Below are positions 10,298 through 24,350 of a DNA stretch of 64,000 bases, one piece after another. Position numbers and translations under genes: made by a program. Numbering within the stretch: the stretch's first letter is position 1; each line of letters starts with the position of its first letter. The stretch is from Galerina marginata (lineage: Eukaryota > Basidiomycota > Agaricomycetes > Agaricales > Galerinaceae). The notes under the pieces were generated by a model. It was not told the origin of the DNA. It saw only the letters and a program-made list of their open reading frames with translations, and made no database searches. The stretch is from contig JAECYW010000001.1 in the NCBI GenBank assembly GCA_023014335.1, positions 2,046,001 to 2,110,000 on the forward strand, in the 5' to 3' direction.

Positions 10298-13223
10298 TCA
10301 ACGATTTTCGCCTGGAAATACACGGCTGACTGCTTCTGCTTCTTTCCGACGTCTCTCGCCCAATTCTCGTCCTGCAACATCTCGTTGCATTGCCCCAAAT
10401 CTAGCAAGTTTCTCGAGCAAGGACTGAAGCCTCTTAGGCTTCACGGCAGCATATGAAGCATGCCTATTTGCAGGTACAAGATACTCCTGAACCGTACCGC
10501 CAAGTGCGATGGACGTTGTCTGTTTGGATTTCGTCAAAATTAACGTGACAGATTGGACAGTACAAAATTCCTTACCAATCGAAGTTCTGTGAATACAGTC
10601 GAAAAATGCGACCTCCCAATCCGCTTGAGCTCATCTTCGAGAAAGTCCACATCAATGAGAATGTTGGATATCGCGTTTTCGTTCATCATGGGAATATCAC
10701 GACCCGTCAAAAAGTCCTTCAGTTCCGCCCGGTGAGTAACAGAAGGGTTGAAAGGTATGAGAAGAAAACACACCATCAAACAGTCAGTGATGTAGCCAAG
10801 AGCACCTTTGTAGGCTTCCTCTTTGTAAGTTTCCTTTATCACCAGGGAATCGACGACGGTGGTCAACCAGTTAACCAGCTCGTACAAGTACATGCTTGGA
10901 GACGTTTCTCTGGCATTCGGTGTCCAGTCATATTCTGACAACTCGAAACATTGATCGAGTTTGGACGAAATAAGGCCTGACATCCGTGCACGCGAGCGAG
11001 AGATGGTTGCCTCAAACGCTGTAGATGCCGTTAGTGTGATAATTCCGCCTCGTTGGGTGGAGCTATAAATATGCTGCGTTTAGGCGTTTATGTCCGCGGT
11101 ACATGGAAAGACGCTCACCGCAGATTCGTAAGAGAACGTTCCAGTTCTCCACATGCCACTTGGAAGTGTTCCAGGTTGGTGATGATTTGGGCTATCTGGG
11201 TTGGATTTTGTGTGCCTGCTAAACGTTGCCCGATAGCCTCGCTGATGCTCTTGGTTAGTAAGGAATCCAGTGACTAGAGAGGAAGGTAACGACGTTTAGC
11301 TATATCAAAAATCAGTTTTTGGTTGTTGTCACCTTGCTTAGAAGCTCGTCGATATCCCTGTGATGTTGTGAAACTCCTTCCACGAATGCATAGAACTTCT
11401 GGATAAATACACGAATCTGACAAAGGGATTAACAGTTGACTGGAACAACGATAATGTTAACGTGCATCTTGACAACACAGATAAAATGTTTGCGACCATG
11501 GTAGTGGATAATTTGAGGGAGTTCTGGGTCGAATATAAGAACGCTGGAATGCCAATTATAACAAACAACGCACTGCTTCAATTCGTTTCTCTCTTCATCA
11601 CTCAGCCAGATGGCTTCAAGAATGGTAACAAGGTCGTTCTCTGCGTCTGCTTTCATGGGAGTGTGATCGTCTTGACGAACAATCTGAAAAGAGATTACGA
11701 CATATAACACTGACTCGAATTCTGGAGAGCTTACGACTTCAAATCGCTTTGTAAATTGTGTTTCCAATAATTTGGCATACTTTTCAAACAGGACAATGAT
11801 GAACGATTGCAAAGAGCTGGTCGAGTAAGAGTAAGCCTTGAGAAAGTCTACGTTAATCTGTGTTTTTGAGGCAATAATGCCGCATACCTCCAGGGTCATT
11901 ATGAAAGTTAGCAAGCTTTCTTTGACTTTCAAGAAAGCTTCTGGATCAGCCTCTATTCGTAGTGCACCTTCGATAGTTGTTGTTAAGCGCGTGACGAGGG
12001 CATCCCATAGTTCTTCCACATCTCTGGAGGAGCGGAATACCCCAGTTGTTTCAAGGACATGAGACTCGACAATAAAGAAACCAGAGATTTCCTGAGTGAG
12101 TGATGGAAGGGAACCGAGAGGGAGAGGTGTCGGAAGAATCAAATCAGATTGAGCCTAATAAGTAAGGTCAAAAAAATCCATTTCTTTGCACAGTCACTTA
12201 CCTTTCTGTCAGCTTGGTATGATTTCTGAAGTTCGTTCAACGAATTCAAGGTGGTATATATGTGAATGCATTCAAAAAGAGGCCTGAAGTCCACATGAAG
12301 TTTCTCGTTGTCGAGGACATTAACTTTGCATAAGATTCGTTAGCGTCGGTATTAGAGAGGCGGTCCAGAGCTTACATTCAATCTTTTCGTAGGTAACCAA
12401 TTCGACAGCGCTTCCGACTCGATTGGACCGAAGAAGGGGGTCTTTCTCGCGTCTCGAGCGCCATCGTCGTGTTCTTGACTCCATGGATTCAACTGCCAGT
12501 CGACCGACTTCCGTGCTTATATTTCTAATTTCCAAGAGCCATTGCTTCATGGAAGCTGTAACGGCATCCTTGATCTGGCCGCGTAGGGATGGCAAAGAGG
12601 ATAAAAGATGCTGGAAGAACGGTGTTTGCGATAGGGATGTCGGAGGCATGCTCTGAATGTCCTCCAGTGACTGAAAATTGCATACGTTCCATTGAAAACA
12701 TGTATACGACGCAATAGCATAAACGACAAACCCTCAACGCGCTCCAATATTTGCCTGCGATGATCATCTCACCGACGCGATCAACGACGTCCAGGACGCG
12801 TAGGCACGCCTGCAGGGTATCAATAGCCTCATCCAAATTTGCAGCTGTCTTCTTTGACTGTAATAATGCACGTTTCTTCTCGACCAATCCGCCACCGAGC
12901 TGGGCCACACTTGCATCCAATGTAGAAATATTTTCCTTCATCTTGTCGGTATACGACTTGACTGTAAACAGTGTGGAGACGGATGAAATGAAGTCCTGGT
13001 AGTTGTCACTGCATATCTTCTCAATCTCAGCATCCTTGGAGTCGATGAGACCCTGCACTGTTCTGAGATACGCATCCTGCTGCCGGTTGGTGTGAATCTG
13101 CTTTATGATGGGCCCGAGCTGTTCTAGGTTTTCAGAGGACGAAGAGGGGTCCAGGAGATGGATCTGCTGGAGTTGCTGGTCAATGTGGTCCTGGGTGAAT
13201 TGCTGTCTCCTGCGCGGAGGCAT
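10298..13223 (-). CDS. SEC15: Exocyst complex subunit Sec15
   Basis: Sec15 links the exocyst to the Rab GTPase Sec4/Rab8 on secretory vesicles and so directs polarised secretion at hyphal tips. The N-terminal exon (from 13223) reads MPPRRRQQFTQDHIDQQLQQ and then IEKICSDNYQDFISSV, with coiled-coil helices ending in AGKYWSALR. Next come the exon with FFQHLLSSLPSLRGQIKDAV and the one with VDFRPLFECIHIYTTL plus QKSYQADRKAQSDLIL, both hallmark Sec15 blocks. The C-terminal half includes SKLDQCFELSEYDWTP and YEEAYKGALGYI-type helices. After a 56-base intron it ends TVQEYLVPANRHASYAAVKP with RLQSLLEKLARFG. It has about eight or more exons; I did not fix every boundary in the middle (11,280-12,320). 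No clear frame break was noticed. Confidence 0.9.
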
Positions 13224-13468
13224 AATTGACCCGAGTGAATAAAGAAGAGAATGAAAAGCACGACAATCAGAAAATGTGGTTAGACCTGATTTCTATCGTC
13301 CAAAAAGGGAAGGGCGTGCCAACGGACCTGTCAGAAACAAATCGCCGACAGCGTTAGTTTGGCATCGACCCCCACAACAAACACCGCGGACCGGTCAGCT
13401 GGCCCTCTTCACAATTATTATCTGCTCCTCCCTTGCCCGGTCCATCGGGTTTCTTGTTTCCTGCTTTC
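13224..13468. promoter_or_regulatory. Bidirectional promoter, sec15 / HAD phosphatase
   Basis: 245 bp between two divergent start codons, so both core promoters must lie here. It is pyrimidine-rich on the plus strand near 13400-13465. No E-box or clear TATA box was seen. Confidence 0.5.
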
Positions 13469-14518
13469 ATGGCCGACACTGTCCTCCACCTGCATGCGCT
13501 GTAAGTCGGGATTACTGTTCTCTTGTCGCCGACTATCTGACGTTATTCACAGTCTTTTTGATATGGACGGCACTTTGGTTGACTCAACCGCAGGTGTAGT
13601 CGGCGCATGGGAGCTATTCCGGCAATCCTACCCCACCATAGACGTCCACTACATCCTGAGCTGTGAGCTCTCGTCTACACTGCATTGCATGTCTGTTTCC
13701 CGACTTCTAAGTTTTTCTCCGGCCCAGCCTCGCATGGCGTTCGTACTGTCGACAATCTGAAAACTCATTGCGGGATTGAAGATCCCGAGATCTTGGAAGT
13801 AAGTTATTGACCTTGCCTTCGGAGATAGTCTTGAGCTAATGGCTGTTCTTTAGTCAGAGGCAGAGCGCTTCGAGAGGGCGATCGTAACGACCTCGTCCGA
13901 GGGCGGTAGACATGGTATTGTCCTATTACCGGGCGTCAAACCTATCATGCAAGAGGTCAGTACTGCTCACAAGAAGAAAAAAGTACAACGAACCTATGCA
14001 GATTGCTCTTTAGATTGCTCCTGCTCGTTTCTTGCCCAACCCCTGCTGGGCAATCTGCACATCTGCTACCCGGGCATACGCATCTTCCGCCCTGAGCATT
14101 ACAGGCATTCCTGTCCCAGATGCGTTTGTTGCATCTGAGGATGTATCCAAGGGAAAGCCTTTCCCCGATCCATACCTGCTCGGGGCAGAGAAATGTGGTG
14201 TGAAGCCAGAGGATTGTAAGTTCTCTTCTATTTTACTGGCCCTGCATTGTTGACGCATCGACTCTGCCCAGGTCTTGTTTTTGAAGATGCACCATCTGGG
14301 ATTCGTAGTGGTCGTGCAGCTGGATGCAAAACTGTTGCATTGCTTACCACCCATTCCCGAGAGCAACTTGAGGCGGCACAACCGGACTTCATCGTTAAAG
14401 ATCTGTCCTGGTAAGCATAAGGTTTAGGACCCTTACATCCATCAATATTGACATACCGTCCAGTGTTTCCATTAAACGTACGGAGAAAGGTGTCACTGTT
14501 ACAATTAAATCGGCATAA
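13469..14518 (+). CDS. HAD phosphatase, glycerol-3-phosphatase/DOG2 type
   Basis: Seven exons, 13469-13500, 13553-13662, 13728-13798, 13854-13955, 14014-14215, 14272-14410 and 14464-14518, give 236 aa with all phases closed. HAD motif I is FDMDGTLVDST, with both catalytic Asp residues; motif II is ICTSAT; motif III Lys is in SEDVSKGKPFPDPYLLGA; motif IV is VFEDAPSGIRSG. The cap insert after motif I and KGKPFPDPY are typical of yeast Gpp1/Gpp2 and 2-deoxyglucose-6-phosphate phosphatases. The likely activity is dephosphorylation of glycerol-3-phosphate or related sugar phosphates in the cytosol, relevant to osmotic balance. Substrate choice within this subfamily cannot be read from sequence. 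Confidence 0.9.
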
Positions 14519-14903
14519 GGGATTCATCACATGAGGGCAACGACTCACTTTGGAATTTAGAAGACAAAGTATACTTCATAGATCAATCCTCCCATACCAG
14601 TAAAATAGAAAACTTAGAAGTTTCACTTGGCATCTACATCAACAATCCTGTTTATTCTAATCTCTAGAGATCATAAACAAGAGTATTACTATAGTAAAAA
14701 AGAATTTAGAAATCGATAAATGAATATTTAACCGATAGTTAGATCAAGTAAAAGAGCGGTATAGAAATCAGCAGTCTGCCGAAAAGAATACTGAATGGGA
14801 GAAGGAAAATTTGCATGAAAAAAGGGGTATTCAGGCGCAGGGGTACACCATCGAGGAACAGACTGCACAATGAGAATAAAGCCAGAGAGCCTTTTGTTTT
14901 CCT
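14519..14903. other. Convergent 3' region, AT-rich
   Basis: Lies between the stop codons of the HAD phosphatase (+) and alpha-tubulin A (-), so it should contain both 3' UTRs and poly(A) signals. The part 14580-14740 is AT-rich. No gene is seen. Confidence 0.45.
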
Positions 14904-16737
<1,834 letters not shown>

Positions 16738-16936
16738 AATTCGTTATAGAACTGGAAAGACGGGAAGAAAAGGATGATGTGGGGAGCAAGAGAAAATCGA
16801 CTCGGAAGGCAAGAGTGGTCAGAGGGCAACTCGCTTTCCAACAAATTTTGGGACTCGGAAGCGTGCCCACATTTCCCTTTTTCGGATGTTTGGTTCCTAC
16901 GACGTGACTCAACAACAAAAAACATCTCATTCTGCA

Positions 16937-19900
16937 TTACGCGGCTACGAGGGCATGTAGATTATAGATCTCGCGTCGTACAATATAATACACCTCCGAA
17001 ACACTACCCTCCAGCTCAATCCTACCCTTTGCTAGTTTTCGAACAGCAACCGTTCCCCCAAGTGTGTCTGAAGATGCGGACGTTCCGCAGATCAGAACTC
17101 CTTCGCCAATAAGCTCAGCCTGCACGCCGCTAGAAGCGAGTCGTGATTTTAAAGCTGTAAGCTTCAGTTCTCCAATCATTGTCGAGTGCGGCATGGGAAG
17201 CTTTGCCCGCGATCCGAGTACTCGTTGATCCAGGGGCTGGGTATGGCTGCCAGGGTCCAAAGGGATAGCTGATGACGAAATGGGTTCTAAAGTAGGAATA
17301 GTCGATGTTGGGTGGGCAGCGACAAGGCCCCTAACATATGCAATTTCGTTGTCTTCAAACTAAAAGTACAATGTTAGCGTCCTGTTCGACAACATATAGA
17401 TATAAGGCATACTCTGGAGATTTTCAGGGAAGCCAGAAGCTCGTCGCTGATATTGATCGAGAAGCTGTTCGTCTGTTGACCGATCTGGATACTTTCACCG
17501 ACTTCAGGTGCAAAGATGTCCTTTGTCATCGATCGAATGTTTTTACAGCTCTCAATAAGTGAGTCTGACGCAGCAGCTGGTGCGTGGATGATAATCTGAA
17601 ACACATGACGGTCAAACTTGAAATAGCGAAGAGTATCAAAAGCGCACCATTTTACGGGGATTAACTTGAGGGACTATGGTCTTGACTGCCCGTCCGTCAT
17701 TGAGTCCTTCCATGTCAATAAATAGGAGGCGGCAAGCTAACTGAACCTCGATCTCGTTTGTGACAAATTTTGATGGTGTTTCCTTGATAGCCTTCTGTAA
17801 TGTCGTTGAATAGTAATGTCATAAACCTTCGAAGCGCAGGTATAAGAGGACACACCTTAGCATCTTCCTCTGCTAGCCGTCGCTTGTAATCCTTGACATC
17901 CTCGCTCTCTGCTTCTTCTTCCAAAGCTTTACCTTTTCTAAGCCACATGCCAACGTCGACGGTCTCTCCGTACTCGTCTACCCTGCGCTTTTTGTCCACG
18001 TAAGGGAACATCCTAAAACGTTGGCTTTGACCTGAGCTCTTGAAGAACGAAGTGGATTTTGAGACGTTGCCTTTCAGGTAAATATCGAACGACAGGAGTT
18101 GCTTTGTGAGGCCCTCGTCGCCGTCCAACCAATCCACGCCATCCATCCCTTTTTCTTCCTTCCGTTTACTTTTTTTCTCTCCAGCGTCAGTGGAGGTGCC
18201 GTCATCAGCATTGTCCATGGACTCTCCGCCCAGTGCCTCCCTGACTTCATCTTCCTCTGCGTCAGAATCAGAGTCGGAATCGCTGTCATCTTCATCTGCC
18301 TCCAACATCCGTTGATTCCGCGCTAGGTTGGCTTGATGTGCCGCCTCCTTATCCCTGGCAGCCTGTTCCTTCTGCTGGTATAACTCCAGTTCTAAACCTG
18401 TTAGTGGTACTTTGCGGCCTATCTTGAGCTTGATCGATCCGTCCATCATAACATTGCGTCCTATTTTTCCTTTGTCCCATTTGTCCTCGGGTCGCTGCGA
18501 ACTGTCCCATTTGTCGAACAACGCGCGACCAAGGGTACCATCTTCACTTCGCACGGTGAGTAAGACTACGTTGTCTGGCACTGCTGCAAAGTCTGTGAAG
18601 AGGTGTCGGGATGGCCCATGTGAAAGAGAAGCAGGAACCGCCAAAATCAACTTGGGATCTTTGGAGGAGTAGGTTTGAAGCAGTGCTTGAGGATTTGGAA
18701 AGAATTCCAGATGTCTGATTTAGCAATTAGGAGGAAAGACAAAAAAAGATGAGGAACAGTTGTCCGACGCACTTGAATCGTAAGGCGAAAGCTCCCAACG
18801 CGTCTTCGTCATTGTCGTCGTCACGTCGTCTTTTATTTGCATTTTGGTTTTGCCGTGAGTTGGTCCCTTCTTCACCTACATCTTCTTTGCTGATCGTACC
18901 GCCTAGCCACTCCATCATACTCCTCACGAACGTTAACATTTCTCGACCAGTGCGGGATAGAAGGCAGATGGGGTATCTCAGTCGTGAAAAGTTCCAGTGC
19001 TGATCAAGAAGGACAAGTAGTTCCAGTATACGCGTACTTGAGTCACAGGGAAGGAGGAGGGATGAACGAGAAGAAAGTGTAGACGTTATTGTGTCTGATA
19101 TCCATATTTAAGACGCCGGCGATAACATTAAGATCAAAACATACCGATGAGTGCTGCGTCCCTGTCCTTTCTTCTGCTCGTGATAACAGGCGCTCGTTCA
19201 GCGTCTGTGATGAGGAGATCAGGTCGTGCCAACGGTTCGAATATGCCACCGGCAGCCTGGCGCATGAGGACAGTCCCATCCAAATGACGCTCCTTCATGT
19301 GGTTCATGTCTACTGCATACATTATAGTGCCTGAAGACGGAGATCGTATCTTCCAAATTGTACCACCCAGAGTATGCCCGGCGTTGAATGGTGTGATTGT
19401 CAAGCCCTGACATTTTCCTAGAGAGCATATGCAGTCAGTTATGTTAGATGTGCGCGACAAAATAATGTACCTTGCAGGTGAGTCGGTTGAGAGTACCTCA
19501 GAGTGTTTAATGAGTCGAAGGCATCTTGAACTTCAATAACCGTAGCTATGCACTTCCCCGTCGATGATTTAGGTGGGGGTGAATCGCGTGGTGCATCACC
19601 ATCTCCTTCATCGTTGCCCGAAGCTTCAGTGGGTTGGTCAATCACTTCTTCCTCGTCTCTGAGGCCTTCTACGTCTTCTGTGACTGCTATTCTGCCCATA
19701 GCCTGGACAGGTAAAGTGGTGTAAGCTGGCGCCTTTAGCCCCCATCTCGAATACGCCCAAGGATATAGTCCAGAATGAGCTAAGTCGCCATGAGAAAGCA
19801 GTACCAAGTCAATGGTAGGCGCAAGCCTATTAAATTACATTAATCTCAAAAATTAAACTCCCCCAATGGTATTTGGCACGAACTTTTCCAATGTTTCGAC

Positions 19901-20090
19901 ATATTCAGTCCATGCAGGTGGCTGGTTTTCAGCTCTCGGGTGTAGAATGCTCAAACGGAGAAGGCTCTGGGGCCCAATCTGGAGATCCACAGTCAATCAG
20001 GATTCTGACATCGTCAATTTGAAGCAGATATGATAGCGGCGTAGTCCTCGACGAACGCGCCGCCCCAGACAACGGCGTGAAGGTGATCAT
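16937..20090 (-). CDS. CFT2: Cleavage/polyadenylation factor subunit 2 (Cft2/CPSF100)
   Basis: Metallo-beta-lactamase-fold subunit of the pre-mRNA 3'-end processing complex. It starts at 20090 with MITFTPLSGAARSSRTTPLS then LLQIDDVRILIDCGSPDW. The next exon gives APTIDLVLLSHGDLAHSGLY, where the canonical HxHxDH metal site of the active nuclease CPSF73 is degenerate (SHGDLA), as expected for CPSF100. Later blocks are ITPFNAGHTLGGTIWKI, YAVDMNHMKERHLDGT, LGRALFDKWD, an acidic linker of DS repeats (about 18,280-18,320), RMFPYVDKKRRVDEYGE, and the C-terminal domain ELKLTALKSRLASSGVQAEL then VAVRKLAKGRIELEGS and VYYIVRREIYNLHALVA. The frame breaks once between DWAPEPS and NQPPAWTEYVETLEK (about 19,935-19,985). 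Confidence 0.9.
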
Positions 20091-20290
20091 TCAAGTTGGA
20101 AATTTCCTGACTAAGCGACTTGTGGGGTTGACTGCAATTGGCACAGCCAAACAACGCGTCGTCTTGAACTCTGACGTCAATTTCAAGAATAGGTCATGAT
20201 CAGGCTTAGGAGATGTTCAGTTCCTGTCAGGCCGCAAATTTATGAAACCACCAGCCCTCTGCATTTCAATCTCTCACATAACTTATTCGT
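20091..20290. promoter_or_regulatory. Bidirectional promoter with CRE-like palindrome
   Basis: 200 bp between the divergent start codons of CPSF2 and the HSL-type lipase. It holds one perfect tgacgtca octamer at 20172-20179, the consensus bound by ATF/CREB-type bZIP proteins. Function is inferred from the match only. Confidence 0.4.
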
Positions 20291-23200
20291 ATGCCTGTCA
20301 CTACAACGTCTGCTGCTTTTCACATAACCCCTGGTGTGTACTTCCAGTCTTCTAACGCGTTGCTCCACCAGCTAACAGCTGACATGGGCGATATGTATAG
20401 TTGTGGTCAAAACCTTCTTGGTTCACGGAAAAAAGAAAGCTAAGCGAATAAAAAATGCCTCGCCCGAAGAATCTCCTCAGGACGACCTTGTCTTCGACGA
20501 GTCAGGTCATTTATATTTGAAGGCGAAGAAGTTCTAAATACACTTTACAGGGCATTCCATATTGTGAAAGGCAAGCACCTCGGCGGAAAACTGGAGACTT
20601 CCCCTAAAAATCAGCCCATTTAGCCTTCATCGACTTCAGCACGAGGAATACTATTGAATCCCTTCAAGCATTGTGCTCTATTAACGCTATCTGCCTACCT
20701 TGCATGTGCTCATTGCCCCCCTAGCACGAATACCCACGTTCCTGCACCTTACTGGGCTACCGTCTGTCCGGTCACCATTCCACTCTCAAGTTGCAACAGC
20801 GCGGCCGACGCGCTTATAGAATGGTTTGGACCCGAAGAGCTCAAGTTAGTCGTCGGCGGTGAACGATGGTGGCAGGTTCGTGGTTTGAGTGGTATAGACG
20901 CTGAATGGGTAGCAGAGGAAAAGCATCTTGGGCCTGAATTAAAGGACAACACCAACAACAAGCAGAAATTGAGTAAAGTGGAGGTTAACATCAAACGAAT
21001 GGAAACATTGGACACAGTTATGGTATTTTTAATTCTCGAACCCTGCTCCTTGATAATAAAACTCATTCAGAATTTTAGCTTTATATTCACGGAGGTGCGT
21101 AAGAAAATCTTTCAGTTGTCCTGCAATCTCAGGATTTCGTTCCAGGAGGCTATTTCTGGGGTTCTATTAGTAGGCCTATCTCTATTCGCTCTCTCAAATA
21201 TTTCAATTCTGTTTTCAGACACGCATCGCTACCAAATACAACATTTCGGTACTGCTGTCCTTTAACGTCGTTTATTTCTGACAAAACTCAATACACCATT
21301 TAGCGCACAAATTTAATGGGCGGGCTTTCGCTGTTAACTACAGGGGCGGTTTTACATTTCCTGAGATTATCCCCTCCTTTCTTATCCGAATCTACCCTTT
21401 ACAGAAAGGCGCCTCAATATCCTTGGCCATGTGCTTTGCAAGATGTGATTGCCGCTTGTAAGTCATGCTATCACGGACTCTGTTAATTGAACTAAAAAAT
21501 CTCGAGACCTGTATCTTATTCGTCCTCCTCTTGGGTCGCCTCACCAAGCCGTATCCCATTCAAAAATCGTTTTTGCGGGTGATTCAGCGGGCGGCGGTCT
21601 CTGTGTAACGGCGTTGACTGTTTTAAGAGATTTAGGCCTTCCCATGCCAGCCGGGGCCGTGCTCATCAGCCCATGGGTTGACCTAACCCACAGTTTCCCC
21701 AGTGTCATGCAAAATTTCAAGACGGTGAAACGTATCGTATTACTTGCTTTTCTTTTATATTGAACTATTGATTTTAATCAGGACATTATCCCGGAATATG
21801 GTTTTCTCAGTAAACCCTCGACGCTCTGGCCCGTACCAACCATACCTGATACTGGTGGGCGTGTTGTACCAACAATGACGAACGATCCGCCAAAACCTGG
21901 AAAACCTGATACTTTGAAGCCGACATTGAGTCGCGTCCAACAAACGGAGGAACACAAAGTCCATGCACCGGAAGAGTTTGTCAAGTCTCAGCGAGAAATG
22001 TTGGATAGTGATGAACCTTCGTTTTCAAAAATCAACAAGCGGAAACCACAAACGCGAAGACCAGGGATCACCCTCGACCGCTACCCAGAACTCCGCAGCC
22101 GAGACTAGCAAAGAGGCTAAGGATTCGACGTTATGCAACATCGACTACTGGGAGCCGAAACCGCCCAAGGTGTTAATGGAGAATCCGGATGCCGTGCCAT
22201 TGGAACTTCGTTCGCAGATTCCAAATGTATGCGGCAACAGAGTATGTGGGGTATATAAACTTCGACTTTGAGCCTTACTTATAATCCACAGGCAACTTAT
22301 CCATCCACTCGTTTCTCCTATTCTTCAAGGATCACTAGGCAATCTTCCGCCCCTTTATATTATAACAGGCGACGGCGAAGTTCTCAGAGACGAAATTATT
22401 TATCTGGCCCATAAAGCCGCTCATCCCACAGTCTACCCAACTAGAGAAGGCGTCGTTCGTGAATCAAATCGCCAAAAAGAGAATGTTGAAAGGTTTACCA
22501 TGCCAACTAATGTATTATCACCTTTTATCTTAGTCGCCTGCGCTTATACCTTTATACTCACAGGTTCATTTACAAGTTTTTGATGGTTCGTAATCGTTGT
22601 TTAAAACGAACTATCATTTGAGCCCTGAATGACTGACGATAGGGATGTGCCATGTATTGACGGTATTTACGTTTACAAAAAGCGTCAGTGTAGTCTTTGA
22701 ATCCAAGAATGGCCATACTCATATACTGAGAATCAGGCCAAATACGCCTACTGGTCAGTAGCGGAATTTATCAAACATGTATCGAAACACGACGAGGAAC
22801 ACCTTCGATTGCACCCATTCCCAGAGCGCTCTCAGTCGCAAAAGGCCGCCACACCATTGAAGAAATATGGAAGTGAATCCTAATGTCAGACGTCCAAGTA
22901 CCGCCGATTCTGAAACCAAACTGTACACGGAAATGAAGTCCAGTGCTGGCCAAAGATCAGACGAGCATATCGCGCATTCCAAATATACCTCGGCTATTGA
23001 AACTGATCACAGGAAGAATGTGAGCGCAATTCTTTTATAATACACAAATTCGTTGTGTAATCTTTGCGTAGGCCACTCCGGACGCGGCCATGGTTCGTGA
23101 GCGTGTTAATTTATCCGGGCAAGTTCGACCGATGGAACCTCCGGAGGCTCTTCAAGCGCTGCAATTGAAGGCTTCTGATATCGGGGTCATTAAAGAAGCG

Positions 23201-23919
23201 CCAGCACTACGCTGGGCTGAAGGACAACGAAAATGGGACGAACGATATTCAAGGACTCCAAACGCGTTCTCAAACAAAAGGCACACTACGAAGCGAAGGC
23301 GGAGCATTTGGTAAAGAATGCTCTGCATCAGGGCTTCGTCCATAAATCTCATGGCGGACCCGTCGGAGACCCTCCCATGCCCTGGACGACCTCGACATCA
23401 GTAGGGAAAATTCAACCTGACCGCCGGTGGGGTCCTCTTGATTTGCAGGACGAGCGACCTCCTCCAACCGCCATCGCTGGGCGACGTGATACGGTGTGTT
23501 ACGTTTCGGAGGGCTGATTTGGTTTCTAATTTTTTTTGGGTCAGCCTGAAGCCGTGGCTCTCCTGAAAAAGAGCATATATAATACTGCACCAGTCACTCA
23601 TCTGACCGTGCCTAAGTTGAAGACGAGCGATGCGATACGGGCCGCGTTCGACCCAAATGACGATCCCAACAAGCCCCCGACTCAGTCAGTTTCAGAGGAA
23701 CAGGTGAAAGCTCGATTCATCTGGATGCATGGGACTGAGGATGTGGGACGGTTTGTTGAGGTCGGTCTCCGTCGGCTGTTTGGTGAGATGCAGAGTGCTC
23801 ACATATATTTGTGAAATTATTGCAGATATATCGGAAAGAAGAGCGCTGGGAAAGCTGCAGATGGAATTAATGCTACAGCAGAAATGGTAGGCTTAAAGAC
23901 AACCAGCAACGACCCTTGA
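20291..23919 (+). CDS. Alpha/beta-hydrolase, HSL-type lipase/esterase
   Basis: Serine hydrolase of the hormone-sensitive lipase group, probably acting on acylglycerols or steryl esters. It starts [14 protein letters not shown], then after an intron [17 protein letters not shown] and [15 protein letters not shown] 20-base exon (20551-20570) is followed by a GC-AG intron (20571-20633), and the frame then gives [19 protein letters not shown]. Downstream are [20 protein letters not shown], the oxyanion motif LYIHGGGYFWGS, the nucleophile motif [41 protein letters not shown], the Asp in [21 protein letters not shown] sequence, and the His in [11 protein letters not shown]. The C-terminal extension has [20 protein letters not shown] and ends at a TGA at 23917. 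Frame breaks: extra C at 22221-22222, a missing T near 23251, others near 22,100 and 22,870. One intron (from 21344) shows GG where GT is expected. Confidence 0.85.
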
Positions 23920-24350
23920 AGGCGGGAGCTCTGAAGGCATAACCGTTGAACTACAAAGGGACGGGAGGCTTGCTTGATTGCTCATGGACCCACATCTGAA
24001 CAGTTAGACTCGATTACTGGGATACATTCTCTATATGTACACTGGCACTTTTTTTTTTTACTCGACATTACAATACATAGGACCTGGAATATAAGTTACA
24101 TCGGCTTGAGTAGTACGACATTAGCAAGGGTCCATACGCACAGACCAAGTTAGAAAAATGTGACAGGAGTAGCGTGGGAAAGTCAGTGGTGTATAATTCT
24201 GCATCGTGTTGGCTCTCCTTTGTCCTGTTCTGCCATCGCAGTAGCCTTTCTCATTCTCTGCTTTCCCGTAAGTCTGTCCCTACGTGTCTTCTGTTCTGCT
24301 ATATACTGATTTCGTTTCACGCTATATCCAGCCCTTGTCATCTTTTCAAA
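23920..24350. other. Intergenic, lipase to alpha-tubulin B
   Basis: No gene is seen. A T-run at 24049-24059 lies mid-way. The last 100 bases are CT-rich (ctttctcattctctgctttc), consistent with a strong basidiomycete promoter and 5' leader for tubulin. Confidence 0.4.
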
